Source: UBA2336 sp964597075 (lineage in GTDB: Bacteria; Bacteroidota; Bacteroidia; Cytophagales; Cyclobacteriaceae). Taken from it: a stretch of 64,000 bases of DNA. Location of the stretch: the NCBI GenBank assembly GCA_964597075.1, contig CAZQXC010000001.1:18308-82307 (forward strand), read 5' to 3'. The notes under the pieces were generated by a model. The model was not told the origin of the DNA and did no database searches. It saw only the letters and a program-made list of their open reading frames with translations. Of this stretch, positions 60,770 through 64,000 are shown in pieces. The translations under genes were made by a program, and so were the position numbers. The stretch's first letter is position 1; each line of letters begins with the position of its first letter.

Positions 60770-60789
60770 CCTGCCTGCCGGCAGGCAGG
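60770..60789. repeat. Perfect 20-bp palindrome
   Basis: CCTGCCTGCC and GGCAGGCAGG are exact complements with no spacer. It lies in the gap between greB and the metallo-hydrolase gene. I recall similar elements repeated in Bacteroidota genomes; copy number in this genome is not known. Confidence 0.65.
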
Positions 60790-60835
60790 GACGGAAAGTT
60801 TGAGGGAACATGTGAGAGCCATGCCTGCAATGGCA

Positions 60836-61651
60836 TTAGAAGCTAGCCTCGAACAACGAAAGCTGAACCTCTTGCACAACTACCTGCGTGTGGATGTGGA
60901 AAACTTTTGTTTCCCTGTACCGGGAGGCAATGACAATGTTGGTATCTCCGGCCACCGATTTAAATAAGCGCTCAACAAGAACAGGCGAATTGTTCTCTTT
61001 AGAAATATGTGACAAAAATAAATGACTCATGAACGAAGGCCGGTGCTTGCGGAATAATTCCAACGCCTGCGCATTTGATAAATGCCCTTTGTCACCGCGG
61101 ATTCTGTTTTTTAAATGAAGGGGATAGGGTCCGGTCTCCAGCATGTGATCATCATAATTGGCTTCCAGAAAAGCCGCGTGACATTGCTTAAAGTGATGCA
61201 CAACGTGATCACAGGGAACACCGATGTCGGTGAACACCCCCACCTTCACCGTTTCATTGGCAACAATAAAACTATGCGGATCGATGGCGTCATGGAATTT
61301 GGGAAAGCCCGTAATGGTAAGTTGTCCAACGGTAACCGGCTCATGCGGTTTGAACGGAAAAATCAAATGTTCCTTCACTCCGAGTCCGCGGTGTTTCCGG
61401 GTGAGGGGAGTAACATAAACCGGCAGCTTGTATTTTTTACAAATACCGGCAATACCTTTAATATGATCGGCATGCTCGTGTGAAACAAAAATGGCCTTCA
61501 CCTTTTTCATGGAAAGGTTGAGCCGGCTCATGCGGAGCTCCGTTTCGCGGCAGGAAATCCCCGCATCAATTAAAACTGCCTCGTGCTGGTTAGCCACATA
61601 GTAGCAGTTACCGTTGCTCCCTGAATTTAAAGAGGCTATAAATAATGACAT
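60836..61651 (-). CDS. MBL-fold metallo-hydrolase (WalJ/YycJ-like)
   Basis: This 271-residue metallo-beta-lactamase-fold protein has LNSGSNGNCYYV at the start, the HxHxDH motif VSHEHADHIKG at about 56-66, the third-site His in GFPKFHDAIDPHSF at about 117, and an Asp in VFTDIGVP at about 138. It resembles YycJ/WalJ exonuclease-like proteins, which link DNA or cell-wall metabolism in Firmicutes, but the role in Bacteroidota is unclear. ATG 61651 (MSLFIASLNSGSNGN) fits family starts; the in-frame extension is not conserved. It is downstream of a 121-base gap. Confidence 0.92.
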   Translation of the reverse strand: MSLFIASLNSGSNGNCYYVANQHEAVLIDAGISCRETELRMSRLNLSMKKVKAIFVSHEHADHIKGIAGICKKYKLPVYVTPLTRKHRGLGVKEHLIFPFKPHEPVTVGQLTITGFPKFHDAIDPHSFIVANETVKVGVFTDIGVPCDHVVHHFKQCHAAFLEANYDDHMLETGPYPLHLKNRIRGDKGHLSNAQALELFRKHRPSFMSHLFLSHISKENNSPVLVERLFKSVAGDTNIVIASRYRETKVFHIHTQVVVQEVQLSLFEASF

Positions 61652-61772
61652 GCCCGAAAGTAGGAAAAATAGCGTGACTACTGGTGACACCGTCTTTATA
61701 GATTCCAATTCTTTCCGGCATCACGTTACATGACAGTAGCCATTTTAATCGATAATTGATTACCTTAAGATC

Positions 61773-62276
61773 ATGAAATCAGGTTGCGGAACGGCATTTA
61801 TATTTTTTATTGGTTTCCTTGGGCTCGCAATACTGTATATGGCAGTAAGTCAATACCTGATAAAAGGTGAGAGCCTTCATGATCACGGTATACCTGTAAT
61901 GGCTGTGGTTGTAGATACACTCATTATGCATGAGGAGGTGGCGGGTAATTACAGGGCGCCATTCAGCACACCTATTATTCGTTATACGATGGAGGGAAAG
62001 GATATTACGGATACAGCCAGCGGATGGACCTACCGGCTTGACACGGAAAATATTACTTCGCAAAGCAATTCATTGCTGCTTCCTGGAGATTCTCTCGAAT
62101 TGCTGGTGAACCCTAACTACACTGATGTGTATATCCAGGCCGGAGAATCAGATGATACCAACATAGTGGGCTTTGCCATATGGGGCACCATTGGACTTGC
62201 CTTGATTATTCCTTTTCTGCTCAGACTTAAAAAGTTGTTTCCCAAGGATGCGGAGCAGCGGCAGTGGGGAAACTAG
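61773..62276 (+). CDS. DUF3592-like membrane protein of unknown function
   Basis: This 167-residue protein has two hydrophobic helices: at about 5-28 (FIFFIGFLGLAILYMAVSQYL) and about 131-150 (NIVGFAIWGTIGLALIIPFLL). Between them is a beta-rich soluble segment at about 35-125 with YTMEGKDITDTASGW and LPGDSLELLVNPNYTDVYI, the pattern of DUF3592 proteins. Function is unknown. ATG at 61773. Confidence 0.75.
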   Translation: MKSGCGTAFIFFIGFLGLAILYMAVSQYLIKGESLHDHGIPVMAVVVDTLIMHEEVAGNYRAPFSTPIIRYTMEGKDITDTASGWTYRLDTENITSQSNSLLLPGDSLELLVNPNYTDVYIQAGESDDTNIVGFAIWGTIGLALIIPFLLRLKKLFPKDAEQRQWGN

Positions 62277-62524
62277 GCGAGGCAGAGTTGCCGGAAAATT
62301 ATCGCTGAAGTTCCTCCAAAGTATTGAGATTTTTCAGGTTGCATCTGCCTGCTAATAGCAACGTAGAAGTGGTTGGGGAAAATCGGATAAGGAAAAGGAG
62401 CAACACGCTGCCAAGGAATATCATGTATAGTTTCTTTACACGAGGTTGTTATCATGTAAAAATTATCATTATTTATATATGATCTTTTAGACACTTGCCA
62501 GTTCCTATCAAATTCCTTCATCAT
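62273..62524 (-). CDS. Doubtful small open reading frame
   Basis: An 83-residue open frame (MMKEFDRNWQVSKRSYI to FGGTSAIIFRQLCLA) fills most of a 270-base gap and overlaps the previous gene end by four bases. No domain is recognised and the frame could be a chance reading or a gene remnant. It is listed because the gap contains no better feature. Confidence 0.25.
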   Translation of the reverse strand: MMKEFDRNWQVSKRSYINNDNFYMITTSCKETIHDIPWQRVAPFPYPIFPNHFYVAISRQMQPEKSQYFGGTSAIIFRQLCLA

Positions 62525-62548
62525 CGTTGGAGCAAGATTCTTGGGCGA

Positions 62549-62752
62549 TCACTTCATCATTCGCTCCACCTTATCTTTCACTGAAGAGCCGGTATAGCGC
62601 ACATACACAAAATAAAGAATGAGTGCGATAACCAGAATGATGATGAGTTTTATGATGCGCTTAAAAATCGAATAGAAGAACACAACAATCAGAACTACAC
62701 CAAGGGCGAGATACACGGGATTGGAGAGTATTTTGTCAATCAGGTCCTGCAT
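62549..62752 (-). CDS. Small two-helix membrane protein
   Basis: This 67-residue protein has hydrophobic helices at about 12-30 (PVYLALGVVLIVVFFYSIF) and 33-50 (IIKLIIILVIALILYFVYV), with a charged tail SSVKDKVERMMK. This topology is common for small envelope proteins in Bacteroidota. ATG at 62752. Function unknown. Confidence 0.75.
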   Translation of the reverse strand: MQDLIDKILSNPVYLALGVVLIVVFFYSIFKRIIKLIIILVIALILYFVYVRYTGSSVKDKVERMMK

Positions 62753-62842
62753 AAAAACTATTCGGTTAATGTTTTACTAAAGGTAAAGGTTACTTTACAA
62801 GTATCAAGAACGAGTTAAGTTTGTGTAACAAAAACTATTGCT

Positions 62843-63040
62843 ATGACGGAAAGAGAACTGATAAAACTCGAAGCCACCATCCGAAACAAAATGGAAGAAA
62901 TTAAAAAACAACGCGTGAGCCTGAAAGACTCTGGCATTGGGGGGCTCATGAACACGTTAAAGAAAGTTGATGAAGCCTTGTATGAAAAGATTCTTCCGGA
63001 GTATAAAAAGATGGTCACGAAATATAATATCTTCAAATAG
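62843..63040 (+). CDS. Small basic helical protein
   Basis: This 65-residue protein is all helical and charged (TERELIKLEATIRNKMEEIKKQRVSL, then SGIGGLMNTLKKVDEALYEK). It may bind nucleic acid or another protein, but no domain is recognised. ATG at 62843 and a stop before a 90-base gap. Its codon use looks normal. Confidence 0.65.
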   Translation: MTERELIKLEATIRNKMEEIKKQRVSLKDSGIGGLMNTLKKVDEALYEKILPEYKKMVTKYNIFK

Positions 63041-63130
63041 GGCGCGACTTTTTGTGTTTAATGATGAATTGAATTCTTGATTCATCAACGCCCTTTTATT
63101 TTTCCTTAACTTCACCTACCTTATCACACC

Positions 63131-64000
63131 ATGCTCCTACGAGTACTCTTCACCGTTGCACTTACCATCACAGGCGGCCTGTTAAGTGGTTTTTTGGGAA
63201 GGGTATTTGTTTCACCTTCCGATGGCATGGCTGGTAGTGCCGTTGTCTTTTGGTTTCTAGTTGGTGGCCTCATAATGGGCTGCGTGGCGGGTATTATTCT
63301 TTCGCGAACATTGTCGAACCGAATTTTAGTCAGGGCTTGCATCATCACCGTGATATTGACTACCGCACTTGTCGCTACTACGTATTTCCAATTTACCACG
63401 GCACCACAACAAGATTCGCAGAAGCCCAACAAACCTACGACAATACCCATCAGACTGAATCAGCAAGCCCCACAACCCATGGGTCTAGGAATGGCAAAGC
63501 CAATCATGGCACCGGGCAGAGCGCTCTATATATATTCGAAACCTGAGGTCGAGCAAATGCCTGTTGACCTGAAGCCAATCGACAGTATCACGTTCGTACA
63601 AAAGCAAGGATTCATAGACATCGCTACTGCGCCACCTTACCTGGTACCGGAAGTATTGAAACTTGATTATAATGCATTCTACTTCAGAGTGGTGTCGCTC
63701 TCCCGCTTTTGGGTTGAGGTAATTGTTAATAAAACCAACGGCCACACTGTCTTCCTCGACCGGGAAGCGATTGAATATTTATCATGGCCGGATTTTTTTC
63801 TGAATGTCTTTGCTGTCGAGCGACTGGATGATGAGAAGAATCCGGTTCGGGCTAGGCCTATGGATACTGGAAGTGTTTTAGCATCAGGACCGAATATTTC
63901 ATTAACGGTTGTTTCTGTTCATGGCGATTGGCTGAAAGTGTCCACCAACGGGCTCGCAGACCGAATGCCACCCTACGGTTATATTCGTTGGCGTGATGGA
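63131..64000 (+). CDS. Membrane protein with C-terminal SH3-like region (3' end outside window)
   Basis: The frame from the ATG at 63131 stays open through the last base (290 codons), so the 3' end is cut. There are two to three hydrophobic segments: at about 4-24 (VLFTVALTITGGLLSGFLGRVF), 35-58 (GSAVVFWFLVGGLIMGCVAGIIL) and 67-85 (LVRACIITVILTTALVATTYF). A Pro/Gln-rich linker is at about 88-115. The rest is a soluble domain whose visible end (VVSVHGDWLKVSTNG...GYIRWRDG) resembles an SH3-like peptidoglycan-binding fold. I infer a periplasmic domain; no specific family can be fixed. Confidence 0.75.
   Translation, partial: MLLRVLFTVALTITGGLLSGFLGRVFVSPSDGMAGSAVVFWFLVGGLIMGCVAGIILSRTLSNRILVRACIITVILTTALVATTYFQFTTAPQQDSQKPNKPTTIPIRLNQQAPQPMGLGMAKPIMAPGRALYIYSKPEVEQMPVDLKPIDSITFVQKQGFIDIATAPPYLVPEVLKLDYNAFYFRVVSLSRFWVEVIVNKTNGHTVFLDREAIEYLSWPDFFLNVFAVERLDDEKNPVRARPMDTGSVLASGPNISLTVVSVHGDWLKVSTNGLADRMPPYGYIRWRDG

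Noticed and set aside
1..64000. CRISPR arrays, insertion sequences, prophage genes, riboswitches
   Set aside because: No regularly spaced direct repeats, transposase, integrase or phage structural genes were found, and no known riboswitch pattern was recognised by eye.

Overview
The window looks like chromosomal DNA of a Bacteroidota member, most likely order Cytophagales. The evidence is a GldJ gliding/type IX secretion lipoprotein, a PorE-like OmpA/PD40/TPR lipoprotein, a TonB-dependent receptor, a lamin-tail secreted protein, three FAS1 domains in one lipoprotein, a TraR/DksA protein without zinc ligands, and a tRNA promoter with the Bacteroidota TTTG / TAnnTTTG pattern. No plasmid, phage, insertion sequence or CRISPR array was seen. 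The genus cannot be fixed from sequence alone.

Layout. 1-14.5 kb: the 3' end of a TonB receptor with a PepSY membrane protein, then a mostly minus-strand block of core genes (GH3 family, lptB, recJ, a glycine-rich secreted protein, a SPOR-like protein, fumC, the PorE-like lipoprotein, and an Fe-S/membrane oxidoreductase operon interrupted by a DUF1569 gene). 14.5-31.4 kb: tRNA-Phe, an orphan histidine kinase, a minus-strand chromosome/translation cluster (rluB-like, scpB, DksA-like), a lamin-tail protein, asd, a BaiN-type flavoprotein, a THUMP-like methyltransferase, mfd, gldJ and comF. 31.5-47.9 kb: an almost unbroken plus-strand run (AhpD-like protein, DUF4175 protein, RsbW-like ATPase, ybeY, mnmG, methyltransferase, Ig-like lipoprotein, TPR protein, fasciclin lipoprotein, LytS/LytTR two-component pair, fatty acid hydroxylase). 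47.9-64 kb: accessory and housekeeping enzymes (site-2 protease, hydrolase, amidohydrolase, S9 peptidase, Usp, FadL-type porin, pdxH, DinB, VOC lipoprotein, greB, metallo-hydrolase), ending in a membrane protein cut by the window edge.

Most interesting signal. The stretch from 33.6 to 41.4 kb looks like the chromosome origin and centromere. Four matches to the ParB-binding parS consensus (14/16 to 15/16) lie between 33591 and 38573, and two of them bracket the mnmG upstream region as exact inverted copies of a 14-mer. The 240-bp gap at 41087-41326 and its edges hold two perfect and four one-mismatch DnaA boxes next to a very AT-rich tract. Gene orientation switches from mostly minus to mostly plus across this region. 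All of this is read by eye; no ParA, ParB or DnaA gene lies in the window.

Other points worth following: a shared FNR-like palindrome (ATGAT-N4-RTCAT) upstream of both the universal stress gene and the FadL-type porin gene; perfect 16- and 20-bp palindromes that look like interspersed repeats; and an H1-like lysine/alanine tail on a DksA-family protein.
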